Both the position numbers and the translations under genes were made by a program. From Emticicia sp. CRIBPO (GTDB taxonomy: Bacteria > Bacteroidota > Bacteroidia > Cytophagales > Spirosomataceae), in the NCBI RefSeq assembly GCF_009905725.1, contig NZ_JAAAKV010000009.1, positions 1 through 64,000 on the forward strand: a DNA stretch of 64,000 nt, in the 5' to 3' direction. How positions within the stretch are numbered: the first letter of the stretch is position 1; each line of letters begins with the position of its first letter. The notes beneath the pieces are model-generated. The model made no database searches. It saw only the letters and a list, made by a program, of their open reading frames with translations, and had not been told where the DNA came from. Shown piece by piece: positions 40,370-49,087 of the stretch.

Positions 40370-42931
40370 TCAATAAGTATATCTTAAAGTCACACCGTAG
40401 GTACGCTGATCTCCAACGATACCGGCATATTGTCCTGCACTACCCGGAGCAGCGAGTAGTTGCTCATAATAATTTTTATTGAAGACGTTTCTTCCCCAGA
40501 CAAAAACAGTAAGACCGTTAGAAGCTCTGAAACCAAGTCTGGCGTTAGTCAGTGCATAGCCGTCGATGTTCAGATACTCTGAAGGAGAAGGGCTTGAAGA
40601 GAACTCAGAACGAAGGAACTCGTCAACTCCAAGGAAGTAGTTACCTTTAAGGCTGATCAATGTACCTTTGAAAGTCAGCTCACCACCTATCGAACCTGAC
40701 CATTTGGAAATACCCGGAAGTCTTCCGCCTGAAACATCTTTGAAAGCCTGAGCACCGCCAACTTCTTCCAATGGCACAGGAGCATTGACGAAGCTTACGT
40801 ATTTACCATCTGTGTAGGCCACGGCTGCATTCAGGGTGAGGTTTGAGAAACGGATGTTACCGTCCAATTCGGCACCTTTAACACGTACTTTTTCTGCATT
40901 TGCCAGGTATCCTCTGTTTACACCAGGCTCAGGAGTCTGTACCTGTGTCTGATAATCCCTGATATCAGTCTGGAAGAAGGTCACGTTCAACACTGAGTTT
41001 CCTGAGGGCTTGGTTTTGATACCAAATTCCTTGTGATCCACATACTCAGGTTTTACGTTCGCAAGGTCAATTAACACCGCACCGTTGGCTGTTGGCAGAC
41101 CACCTACGTTAACACCGATTGGCTTGTAACCGATCGAGTAAGTAGCATAGGCGTTCACGTTAGCCGTTGCTTTGTATTGAAGGGAAAGCTGACCTGAGAA
41201 GTTTCCTTTTGCATAATTTGTATTGAATGCCTGGTTGCTGTACACCCCGTTTTTCAAGGCGATCAACGCTGCATCAGTAGTCTGCAATCCTCCGTAAGTC
41301 TGTCTTTTGTAATCCACTACTTTTTTGTCGTAGTTATAACGCACACCCGGCAACACGTGCAGTTTGCTGGTGATGGCCCAGTCAGCCTGTGCAAACAAAG
41401 CTAAACTGGTACTTTTAATTTCATTGGTGGTACGGATACCAAAGTTGTCAAACAAGCCCGGAGTTTTCCATAAGGCACTGGTTGAGCTCTGTGCAAAACG
41501 CCATTGTGCCGAACCTGCTTCTTCCGTCTGTACCGGATCTGAGGTCAGATCCTGCCAAAGTCCGAATGCACCTACCACACCGCTCAGGTTATCCGAAAGT
41601 TTTCCGGCATAACGAACTTCCTGCGACAACTGATTGTGTTTCGAGTTTCCTGAAGAAATTGTGAATACCGGCAGACCGATGTAATCCCTGTCGTTTAACG
41701 GTACCCATTTCCAGTAACGCCACGCCGAAGTAGAAGTAAGCGTCCCTTTGCCTATTTTAAAGTCGGCATTGACCGAAACACCACCTAGCTGGTTGTCTGC
41801 TTTGGAAGGTGTGTCCAGATCCAGTTTACGTTCGAAGGCACTTTTGTAAGGAATAGTATAACCCAGGTCAGCAATGATGGCATTGAATTGTCTGTAGGCT
41901 GCTCTTTTGGTCACTACGACTCCTGCCACCGGCCAGCCGTATCCTGTTGGTTTCTGATCTGAAATATCGCCGGTCACGGTCACATTGATGTGTTCTGTAG
42001 GTGTATACAGGAACTGTCCTCTCACACCAATGTTGTTGATGTCGTTGATAGGCAATTGTGTATGCTCATTGAAGAACGTACCATTTCTTTGTGTACCTGT
42101 AAATGAAAGACGTGCCGCCAGTTTTTTGCTCAGGGGTCCTGTTATGGAAGCTTTCGCCTGGATGTATCCCAGGTTACCATAACTCAGTTCAAAGTTAGCT
42201 CCCGGAGTAAAACTTGCCGCTCTTGTAGAAATGTTAAACGCACCCGCTGTGGTGTTTTTTCCGAAAAGTGTTCCCTGGGGTCCACGCAATACTTCAACTC
42301 TCTCGATGTCAATAAAATCAAGGGCTGTAGCAGCCGGACGGGCATAATAAACGCCATCTACATAAAAGCCCACACCCGGGTCAACACCGTCATTGGTCAA
42401 TCCGTAAGTTGATCCCAATCCACGGATGTTCAATGTTGTATTTCTTGCATTCGAAGCGTACAACTGCACGGTAGGAACCAGCTCCTTCAGACGGTTAACA
42501 GTAAACGCACCTGCATCGTCAGCCCTTGTTCCGCCGATGACAGAAATCGGAATCGGAATCTCCTGGATGGATTCCTGACGACGACGGGAAGAAACAACCA
42601 CGTCAGCCAGCTGGGTGTTGTTTACTTCAAGCTGGATTTCAACCTTGCTTTCGTTGATCAGGATCTCTTTTTTAAGATAGCCGATATATGAAACGATCAA
42701 TGTAAACGGTAATTTCTGGCCGGTAATCAGGCTGAATTCGCCGTTGGCATCTGTCGAAGATGTATTGGTGGTACCTTTGATGGTTACAGTAGCCCCTACC
42801 AGTTTTTCAGTGGTTTTGGCGTCTATCACTGTACCTCTCACGGTAGCATTGATGGTGGGCTCCTGTGCTGATGACAGGAAGGGCAGCAGAATCACTGCCA
42901 GGAAAAATGTCGATTGGAAAAATTTTTTCAT
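40370..42931 (-). CDS. TonB-dependent outer-membrane receptor with carboxypeptidase-like N-terminal domain
   Basis: Encodes 853 residues. A signal peptide ends at LSSAQ. A CarboxypepD_reg-like domain (about 28-110; VRGTVIDAKTTEKLVGATVT) is followed by the plug (about 120-230) with NIRGLGSTYG, VGFYVDGVYYARP, and RVEVLRGPQGTLFGKNT, then a 22-strand-type barrel ending in GVTLRYTY. TonB energises uptake of a ligand such as a siderophore, vitamin or sugar. No SusD gene or other partner is adjacent, so the ligand is open. It is alone on its strand. Confidence 0.92.
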   Translation of the reverse strand: MKKFFQSTFFLAVILLPFLSSAQEPTINATVRGTVIDAKTTEKLVGATVTIKGTTNTSSTDANGEFSLITGQKLPFTLIVSYIGYLKKEILINESKVEIQLEVNNTQLADVVVSSRRRQESIQEIPIPISVIGGTRADDAGAFTVNRLKELVPTVQLYASNARNTTLNIRGLGSTYGLTNDGVDPGVGFYVDGVYYARPAATALDFIDIERVEVLRGPQGTLFGKNTTAGAFNISTRAASFTPGANFELSYGNLGYIQAKASITGPLSKKLAARLSFTGTQRNGTFFNEHTQLPINDINNIGVRGQFLYTPTEHINVTVTGDISDQKPTGYGWPVAGVVVTKRAAYRQFNAIIADLGYTIPYKSAFERKLDLDTPSKADNQLGGVSVNADFKIGKGTLTSTSAWRYWKWVPLNDRDYIGLPVFTISSGNSKHNQLSQEVRYAGKLSDNLSGVVGAFGLWQDLTSDPVQTEEAGSAQWRFAQSSTSALWKTPGLFDNFGIRTTNEIKSTSLALFAQADWAITSKLHVLPGVRYNYDKKVVDYKRQTYGGLQTTDAALIALKNGVYSNQAFNTNYAKGNFSGQLSLQYKATANVNAYATYSIGYKPIGVNVGGLPTANGAVLIDLANVKPEYVDHKEFGIKTKPSGNSVLNVTFFQTDIRDYQTQVQTPEPGVNRGYLANAEKVRVKGAELDGNIRFSNLTLNAAVAYTDGKYVSFVNAPVPLEEVGGAQAFKDVSGGRLPGISKWSGSIGGELTFKGTLISLKGNYFLGVDEFLRSEFSSSPSPSEYLNIDGYALTNARLGFRASNGLTVFVWGRNVFNKNYYEQLLAAPGSAGQYAGIVGDQRTYGVTLRYTY

Positions 42932-43297
42932 TGAAATTATAAATGTTAAATTTTTAATTAAAGGGACCTTAACAGGTAATTATGGTTTGTTTTTTTCCGG
43001 AGGTATCACTCATATCCATGCCGGAGAGCTTTTTCAGAGACAACATCGTTTATGCATTCTTTAATATTTTTCACAATATTAACAAAGCCTATATACTCTA
43101 TCAAAATAGTAGATTAATAATTTTTGATTTTTTAGTGATTTTCTTTGAAAAATATAATAGTTAAACAGAAATATTCAATTGTAGGCTTTAAAGAAAGCCC
43201 ATTTTGCTGATTTTTCAGCTGGGTTTTCAGATTTTATAAGGGGAAGAGGGATAAATTGAAGAATTCCTACCCCTTTCAAAACCAGCAAATGTAAAAC
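42932..43297. other. intergenic region upstream of the TonB receptor gene
   Basis: A 366-bp AT-rich stretch between the receptor start (-) and the stop of the short DUF4287-like gene (-). I see no exact TAnnTTTG promoter and no coding sequence. One weak hairpin (GCTGATTTTTCAGC) occurs near 43206-43219. Confidence 0.55.
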
Positions 43298-43501
43298 TCA
43301 GCCCTTCTTAAGATAAAGCGTAGTCAGCGTCCTGGCCCAGTAGCGGGGAACATTGTATTGGTTTTGCAGCAGGGCCACGGATTCATTTGATTTCTTTTCT
43401 GCGGCTTTGAAATCGTCCAGGATTTTTATCCATGAGGCTATGTCTTTGCCCGTTTTTTCGATGACCTGTGCGTCTTCCACTTCCCAGTATTCTTTCTTCA
43501 T
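43298..43501 (-). CDS. DUF4287-like small protein
   Basis: Encodes 67 residues: KTGKDIASWIKILDDFKAAE then NQYNVPRYWARTLTTLYLKK. This fits the DUF4287 pattern (TGKxxxxWxxLL...VPxxWAxxLTxxY). The function is unknown; the domain often occurs alone or beside DUF5655. The start is well placed 4 bp after a short AT-rich leader. Confidence 0.8.
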   Translation of the reverse strand: MKKEYWEVEDAQVIEKTGKDIASWIKILDDFKAAEKKSNESVALLQNQYNVPRYWARTLTTLYLKKG

Positions 43502-43664
43502 TGTTGCTTTTTTAGTGGGTCAAATGTAGTGTGAAATTAAGATTTCTCCAAGTGATTCATCACCCTTAAACAGGCGGAATTTGTGGATTAAATTAAGGTA
43601 AATTTTCAGATTCGTCAGGCATTATCGCTTATTTTTGTAATAAAAAAGATAAAGAACTTCGCAG

Positions 43665-44228
43665 ATGAGAAACCAGAAAATCAAAGAAAAAATAAGCCAG
43701 ACAGACTTTACAACCCAAAGAATGGACAGGGAAGAATATGAAGGGGTTGAGTTTTCCAACTGTATTTTTCCGCCCGTCATTCACGTCAATTTGATGGATT
43801 GTGTGTTTGTCAATTGTAACCTCAGCAACGTCAGATTTAACAACGGCTTTCTTCAGACTATCACGTTCCGGGATTCCAAACTGATGGGGGTGAATTTCTC
43901 CGGCGCGAGGGATTTCGGCCTGGAGCTGCATTTTGAAGGATGTATTCTTGATTATGCGTCTTTCGACAAGAAAAAACTGAACAAAAGCTCTTTTAAAAAC
44001 TGTAAGATTCACGGGGCCAATTTCACCCAAGCCGATCTGAGCAAATCCCTGATTTCTGCCTGTGATTTTTATGATTCGGTCTTTGCCGGAACCAACCTGA
44101 GCGGGGCGGACCTGAGCACCAGCCGTAATTTCCTGATAGACCCTGAACTGAATAATATCAGAAAAGCAAAATTCAGTTTAAACAGCCTGCCGGGTTTGTT
44201 AAGCAAGCATCAGATCGTGGTGGAATAA
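43665..44228 (+). CDS. pentapeptide-repeat protein
   Basis: Encodes 187 residues. The repeat pattern is clear: CVFVNCNLSNVRFNNGFLQT, FRDSKLMGVNFSGARDFGL, FKNCKIHGANFTQADLSKSL and FAGTNLSGADLSTSRNF. The quadrilateral helix is of the type seen in YjbI/Qnr-like proteins. TATTTTTG at 43630-43637 fits a -7 box. Function unknown. It is followed by a GNAT gene and a Pr6Pr membrane protein gene on the same strand. Confidence 0.9.
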   Translation: MRNQKIKEKISQTDFTTQRMDREEYEGVEFSNCIFPPVIHVNLMDCVFVNCNLSNVRFNNGFLQTITFRDSKLMGVNFSGARDFGLELHFEGCILDYASFDKKKLNKSSFKNCKIHGANFTQADLSKSLISACDFYDSVFAGTNLSGADLSTSRNFLIDPELNNIRKAKFSLNSLPGLLSKHQIVVE

Positions 44229-44263
44229 ATGCCGTAAATTATCAGTATATTGTGACAGAAAAT

Positions 44264-44716
44264 ATGATCTTACGCTCATTGGGACAGGAAGAAGCCCTTC
44301 CGGTCGACTTGTTGTTGCTGGCTGATCCTTCAGAAGAAATGCTGGGCAAATACCTGGAAGGCTCAGAAATCCTGGTGGCAGAATCCGGTGCAAACATCCT
44401 GGGCGTTTGTGTGATTTATGCGGAAGATGGACTTACGGCTGAAATCAAAAACATCGCCGTATCAGAAGAACACCAGGGAAAAGGCATCGGCAGGAGTTTG
44501 CTGAATAAAGCGACCTTAACCGTCAGGGCAAAAGGTTTTAAGAACCTGGTTATCGGGACGGGGGATACGGGTTACAAACAAATCCGTTTGTATCAATCCG
44601 CCGGATTTGAAATAAGTGATGTAAAAAAGAATTTCTTTGTCGACCATTATCCGGAACCCTTGTATGAAAACGGAAACCTGATAACAGACATGATCATATT
44701 GAGTAAACCTCTGTAA
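44264..44716 (+). CDS. GNAT family N-acetyltransferase
   Basis: Encodes 150 residues. IAVSEEHQGKGIGRSLLNKA is the acetyl-CoA-binding motif (QGKGIG), and LVIGTGDTGYKQIRLYQSAG completes the fold. A GTG four codons upstream (44252) is a possible alternative start. Substrate unknown. The next gene starts 26 bp later. Confidence 0.88.
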   Translation: MILRSLGQEEALPVDLLLLADPSEEMLGKYLEGSEILVAESGANILGVCVIYAEDGLTAEIKNIAVSEEHQGKGIGRSLLNKATLTVRAKGFKNLVIGTGDTGYKQIRLYQSAGFEISDVKKNFFVDHYPEPLYENGNLITDMIILSKPL

Positions 44717-44742
44717 ACAGCCCTGAAAAACCATTATTAAGC

Positions 44743-45375
44743 ATGAAAACTAATCTAAAAAAGCCCGAGAAAATCTTTTTAGCCCTGGGTACCCTTACCT
44801 CTTGGACAGCCGTCATTCTTCAGTTCGGCCTCATTATTTACAACAGGACAGATTCTGTACCTATGACGATCCTGAGGTTTTTCAGCTATTTCACGATCCT
44901 GTCCAATATCCTGGTAGCCTTGTGTTTTTCCTACCTGTGGCTCAGGCCTCAGAAGGCCAACCTGTTTGCGAAGCCTGCCAACATCACCGCTGTGGCTGTT
45001 TATATCACCATTGTCGGGATCGTTTATAATACGGTGCTGAGAAGCTTATGGCAGCCGCAGGGACTGCAATATTATGTGGATGAACTGCTGCACTCCGTTG
45101 TGCCGATTATGTTTGTGTTGTACTGGCTGGTATTTGCTCCAAAAAACAAACTGGAATGGAAAAATGCTTTTTCATTTCTCCTTTATCCTTTGGCTTATAT
45201 GGTGTATATTTTTGTCAGAGGGGCCATTTCAGGCGAATACCCCTACCCTTTTGTAGATGCCAATGCCCTGGGTTATGAGCATGTGATCATCAACTGTGCC
45301 TATCTTTTTGTAGCATTTCTATCCTTTTCATTGGCTTATATTGCCATCGGCAAGCTGATCGAGAAAGTTTTCTGA
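44743..45375 (+). CDS. Pr6Pr family membrane protein
   Basis: Encodes 210 residues with six transmembrane helices: SWTAVILQFGLIIYN, FFSYFTILSNILVALCFSYL, AVAVYITIVGIVYNTVL, LLHSVVPIMFVLYWLVFAP, FSFLLYPLAYMVYIFVRGAI and YLFVAFLSFSLAYIAIGKLI. The FSYFTILSNILVA and LLHSVVPI motifs match the Pr6Pr (FAR-17a/AIG1-like) family. Function unknown. It converges with the lipoprotein gene at 45398, with 22 bp between the two stops. Confidence 0.9.
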   Translation: MKTNLKKPEKIFLALGTLTSWTAVILQFGLIIYNRTDSVPMTILRFFSYFTILSNILVALCFSYLWLRPQKANLFAKPANITAVAVYITIVGIVYNTVLRSLWQPQGLQYYVDELLHSVVPIMFVLYWLVFAPKNKLEWKNAFSFLLYPLAYMVYIFVRGAISGEYPYPFVDANALGYEHVIINCAYLFVAFLSFSLAYIAIGKLIEKVF

Positions 45376-45397
45376 TCAGCTTGCTTCCGGCTTTTGT

Positions 45398-47041
45398 TTA
45401 ATCTTTTCCTGTTGACAGTTGCATGACATTTCCGTAACTCGTTACTCCATTCGAGATGACATAAGCCCTGTAGAAATAGAATATTCCTCCTGTAACCACT
45501 GGCAGGTTCATAGAATAGTTGAATGGATAAGATCCCGGGTTGCTGTTCGATGACAGCTTGGAGTTGGCAGTAGTCGGAGTACTTGTGGCAGTTGAATAGC
45601 AAATGCCATATTCACTGACACCATAGCTTCCGCCGTTATCTATCCGGCCTGAGAACCGCATACCTTGTCCTCCTAGAAAAACCCCTCCGACGGTCGTCAC
45701 ACTGGCATTGACGACCACCGCTGTCCTGAATGACATGTTGTTTCCATAGATCGTCACGCCGTTGGAAACCACGTAAGCCCGGTAGTTATAAGCAGTGGAT
45801 GGCGTTAAACCTGTAGCATCTACACTGAAACTTGACGGAAAACCGCCCGGGTTACCGAACCGCTGCGACTTGGTATCTCCGGTGGTCGGATTAGCGTTGG
45901 TTGACCAGCAGATACCATATTCCGAGATCGGGTAAGAACCTCCCGAAGTAATGGTACCGTCGAGCCTGGCATAATTGACACTCACTGAACCTGAACCTCC
46001 CGTTGAGATTCCCGGATAAACCACATCGGAAGTTCTGAAGGTCAGGTTGGCTCCGTAAGTGGTCACACCATTCGAGATGACGTAAGCCCTGAAGTGGTAA
46101 GTGGTAGACGGATTCAGTCCGCCTGCATCCTGTACAAAGGTGTGAGGGAAGCTACCCACATTGCCAAACACCTGCGACTTGCTGTTTCCGGTGGTAGGAT
46201 TCGGGTTCGTTGACCAGCAGATGCCATGCTCGCTGATCGGGAATGACCCTCCGGATTTCAGGGTACCGCTCAGTTTGGCTGAATTTACCGATACTGAACT
46301 TGAACCGTCGGTGGTGATATCCGGCTGAACAATCACCGGTGTCTTGAAGGTCATGGCTGCACCGTAGCTGGTCACACCGTTCGAGATCACATAGGCCCTG
46401 AAGTTATAGGTGGTATTCTGTGTGAGGTCCCCGGCACTCAGGATGTAGGTATTCGGGAAAGTGCCGACATTGCCTGAATTGGAGGCTTTGGTATCTGCTG
46501 TGGTCGGGTTGGCATTGGTAGCAGACCAGCAAACCCCATATTCAGAAATCGGGAAGGTTCCTCCCGAAAGCAGCGTACCACCGATTCGGGCAGAATTGAC
46601 GGTGATGGCCGTGGCCGCATCCGTTCTGATGCCCGGCTGAATGATATTCAGTGTTTTAAAGGTGACCACTTCGCCGTAAACCGGTCCGCTGGCAATCGTG
46701 GCATACGGCCTTACATTGTATGAGGTATTGATCTTCAGTTCTTCTATCCTGTCCGAAAAACCAATCGGAGTCGGTGTCGTGGGATTTATAGCACCGTTGA
46801 CCGTTTTTAAGTCGCTCACCGTCGGTGCGGTATTGGTTTCAGAATAAACAAAACCGTGTTCCAGGATATCCTGGTTACCGGAATGACTGATGTTGGATGT
46901 CAGCACGGCCGCAGCGGTGGTGATACCCGACACCGACACAGGAGCCATGGTAGGTGGCGTAAGCGGCTCAGTCTTTAACTCGCATGACTGAAGTGTCATC
47001 ACCCACAGGGTGATGAACGACAAGATTAATTTAAGTTTCAT
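45398..47041 (-). CDS. surface lipoprotein with five tandem FN3-like repeats, locus 2
   Basis: Encodes 547 residues. The lipobox LQSC (Cys 20) is followed by five tandem units of about 95-100 residues (starting near 34, 136, 236, 335 and 436). The unit pattern is SGGxxPISEYGICWST, NPTTxxSK, GxFPxxF, then TxYxFRAYVISNGVTxYG and FxT. The middle three are the most alike, also in DNA. Such repeats build stacked beta-sandwiches on the cell surface in Bacteroidota. It is the last of the four-gene run that begins with the barrel at 56926, and lies 14 bp after the FN3-like protein gene. Role inferred as a surface component of locus 2. Confidence 0.85.
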   Translation of the reverse strand: MKLKLILSFITLWVMTLQSCELKTEPLTPPTMAPVSVSGITTAAAVLTSNISHSGNQDILEHGFVYSETNTAPTVSDLKTVNGAINPTTPTPIGFSDRIEELKINTSYNVRPYATIASGPVYGEVVTFKTLNIIQPGIRTDAATAITVNSARIGGTLLSGGTFPISEYGVCWSATNANPTTADTKASNSGNVGTFPNTYILSAGDLTQNTTYNFRAYVISNGVTSYGAAMTFKTPVIVQPDITTDGSSSVSVNSAKLSGTLKSGGSFPISEHGICWSTNPNPTTGNSKSQVFGNVGSFPHTFVQDAGGLNPSTTYHFRAYVISNGVTTYGANLTFRTSDVVYPGISTGGSGSVSVNYARLDGTITSGGSYPISEYGICWSTNANPTTGDTKSQRFGNPGGFPSSFSVDATGLTPSTAYNYRAYVVSNGVTIYGNNMSFRTAVVVNASVTTVGGVFLGGQGMRFSGRIDNGGSYGVSEYGICYSTATSTPTTANSKLSSNSNPGSYPFNYSMNLPVVTGGIFYFYRAYVISNGVTSYGNVMQLSTGKD

Positions 47042-47055
47042 GTTGTTAAGTTGTT

Positions 47056-49038
47056 TTAGAAGTTGAGCAATAAAGGTTCCGTCCGGTTACCTTCTTTGCC
47101 ATTGAGGTCAACGGTTGAAAGCACATAAATGTAACTTTTGCCTTTTTTGACCGTAATGTCTTTGAATTTCCTGAGTTTCCTGTCCAGCGTTGTGATGAGC
47201 TTTATCTGCCCGTCATCCTCTGCCCTGTATATTCTGATGCTTTTCAGCCTGTCAGTATCCACTTCTGTCCATTTCAGGGTAATGCCCTTGGGATCCATCT
47301 CATATCCGACTTCGTCCGGGACCATCACGAACATTCCGTTTAAATCCAGTTCCACAGGCGTACTTTTAGGACTGAAGTGTTCTTTGCCGTCTGTACTGAC
47401 TACGACATACTGGAATTTCAACGCAGAGGTCAGCAGAGAATCGGACCAGTAATTGTGGTAAAACGGCAGGGGCCTGGGCGTAATCAGCTTATATTCTTTT
47501 TCTGATTCCGATTTTCTGTAAACCTGGTAGCCCAGCACATCTGGCGAGGTATCATTGACGTTTTCCCAGGTAATTTTAGCTTTGTTATCCCTGAACACCA
47601 CGTTGATGTCATATGGCGGCTTTAACAAGCCCGTTTTTTCCGTGGCTGCCGGGCGATAGGATACGGTATCTGAAAAACCGCTTTTGTCATAGGTGTCACT
47701 CTCCGATTTAACGGCATAAAAATAATAGGACTCAGGATTCAGTCTTGTGGTATCTGTAAAACTCCCTTTTCCGTCCCTGATCAGAAGTATCGGTGACACC
47801 TGGGCAAATTCTCCGTCCAGGTCTTTTTTCCTGAACACATAAAAACCACGTGTTTTCTGGTCGGAAGACACCCAACTTAATGCCGGTCCGGCAGGCCCTG
47901 CGACCAGGTCCAGGTTCAAAGGGGCTGTCGGAACATATTTACCTTCGTACACATTCTGGTATTTGATGGTCTTTTTTACATTTCCGAACACATCACTGAC
48001 CTCAAAATAATAAAAATAAAGCTCGTTGGCTACCTGAATCTGGTCTTTGTAAGAAAGCTCATCTTTGTTAAACCTCGAAACGGCTTCGTATTTGCCGTCG
48101 AACTCCCTGCTGCGGTACAGGGTCACATTCTGTACAATATCTTTGGAAGTCAGATCCCAGCTGATGTTCACAAACCTTTCATCTTTTACCGGCTCGATTT
48201 TCACATTAAATACCTCGGGACCGGCCAGTTGCGGAATGTTCTGTCCTTCGAAATAGTAAACTGCGGTATCTTTGTTTCCGAATATATCACTCAATTTAAC
48301 CTGGTAATTGTATTCTCCATAGGAATCCAGCAAAGTGTCGGTAATCACTATCCCAGATTTTTTCGGGTCTTTCTGAAGGCTGACAGCGGGTTTTATCCGG
48401 CGGTATTCAGAGGTCTCCTGTGAGATATTCTTGCGGCTTACCTGGAAAACCGTGGTTTGAAACCATTGGACAGGATAGTTGCATTCCAGAACAACAGATT
48501 TATTGAGTTTTGTTGAAGACAAATTCTGTAGCACAGGAAAACGTCTCAATTTACGGTATTCAAAGGGGAACTTAGTGGCCATTAAAACCGTCCTGCCTTC
48601 TATCAGCTGATACTGATATTTTTCTCCGGGTCTTGTTTCCTTATCAAGATAAGCCAGACCGAAAATGTACTGAAGCTGCGGCAGAACGGATATGGCTCCA
48701 TACATCTGCTTGTCTTTTGCCTGGTACTTCTGCCAGATATTTTCAAGACCCGTTTCCGAAGGCCTTGCTCCTTCTTCAAAAATCCCGGCGGCTTCAGCTA
48801 TTTTACTTCTGACCAGCCCTATTTCACCGGGAGGGCTTAAGCGGGCAATGGTTTTAAATGCAGTTTCACCGGCCTTTTTCCTTTGCAATTCCAGGGTTTT
48901 TCCGACCAGGTCTATTCTCCCGCACTCTACAAATATGCCATTCGGAGTGAGGTTCAGTTTTAAGGGCTGCGGTGCCTTCTGGGCCATGGCACCGGACATC
49001 GCAAAAATCATAAAACCCAGGTATCTCAATATTTTCAT
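47056..49038 (-). CDS. secreted multi-FN3-like protein, locus 2
   Basis: Encodes 660 residues. A signal peptide ends at GAMAQ (about residue 20). From about residue 170 on there are repeated FN3-like units: GYQVYRKSESEKEY and GFYVFRKKDLDGEF show the typical interdomain strand followed by YxFYAVKSES or FQYVVVSTDG. The first 170 residues are not recognised. The frame also opens at a TTG 24 bp upstream (49062), but the ATG at 49038 gives a proper signal peptide. The distance to the giant protein gene is 49 bp and to the lipoprotein gene 14 bp, so it belongs to the same run. Function unknown. Confidence 0.82.
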   Translation of the reverse strand: MKILRYLGFMIFAMSGAMAQKAPQPLKLNLTPNGIFVECGRIDLVGKTLELQRKKAGETAFKTIARLSPPGEIGLVRSKIAEAAGIFEEGARPSETGLENIWQKYQAKDKQMYGAISVLPQLQYIFGLAYLDKETRPGEKYQYQLIEGRTVLMATKFPFEYRKLRRFPVLQNLSSTKLNKSVVLECNYPVQWFQTTVFQVSRKNISQETSEYRRIKPAVSLQKDPKKSGIVITDTLLDSYGEYNYQVKLSDIFGNKDTAVYYFEGQNIPQLAGPEVFNVKIEPVKDERFVNISWDLTSKDIVQNVTLYRSREFDGKYEAVSRFNKDELSYKDQIQVANELYFYYFEVSDVFGNVKKTIKYQNVYEGKYVPTAPLNLDLVAGPAGPALSWVSSDQKTRGFYVFRKKDLDGEFAQVSPILLIRDGKGSFTDTTRLNPESYYFYAVKSESDTYDKSGFSDTVSYRPAATEKTGLLKPPYDINVVFRDNKAKITWENVNDTSPDVLGYQVYRKSESEKEYKLITPRPLPFYHNYWSDSLLTSALKFQYVVVSTDGKEHFSPKSTPVELDLNGMFVMVPDEVGYEMDPKGITLKWTEVDTDRLKSIRIYRAEDDGQIKLITTLDRKLRKFKDITVKKGKSYIYVLSTVDLNGKEGNRTEPLLLNF

Positions 49039-49087
49039 TTTAAAACAGTTAAATCTTTTCAAAAAATTAGTCTCGGATCAGTGTTTA

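Noticed and set aside
42982-43164. A 60-codon frame upstream of the TonB receptor gene
   Set aside because: It is AT-rich, without a ribosome site or family similarity.
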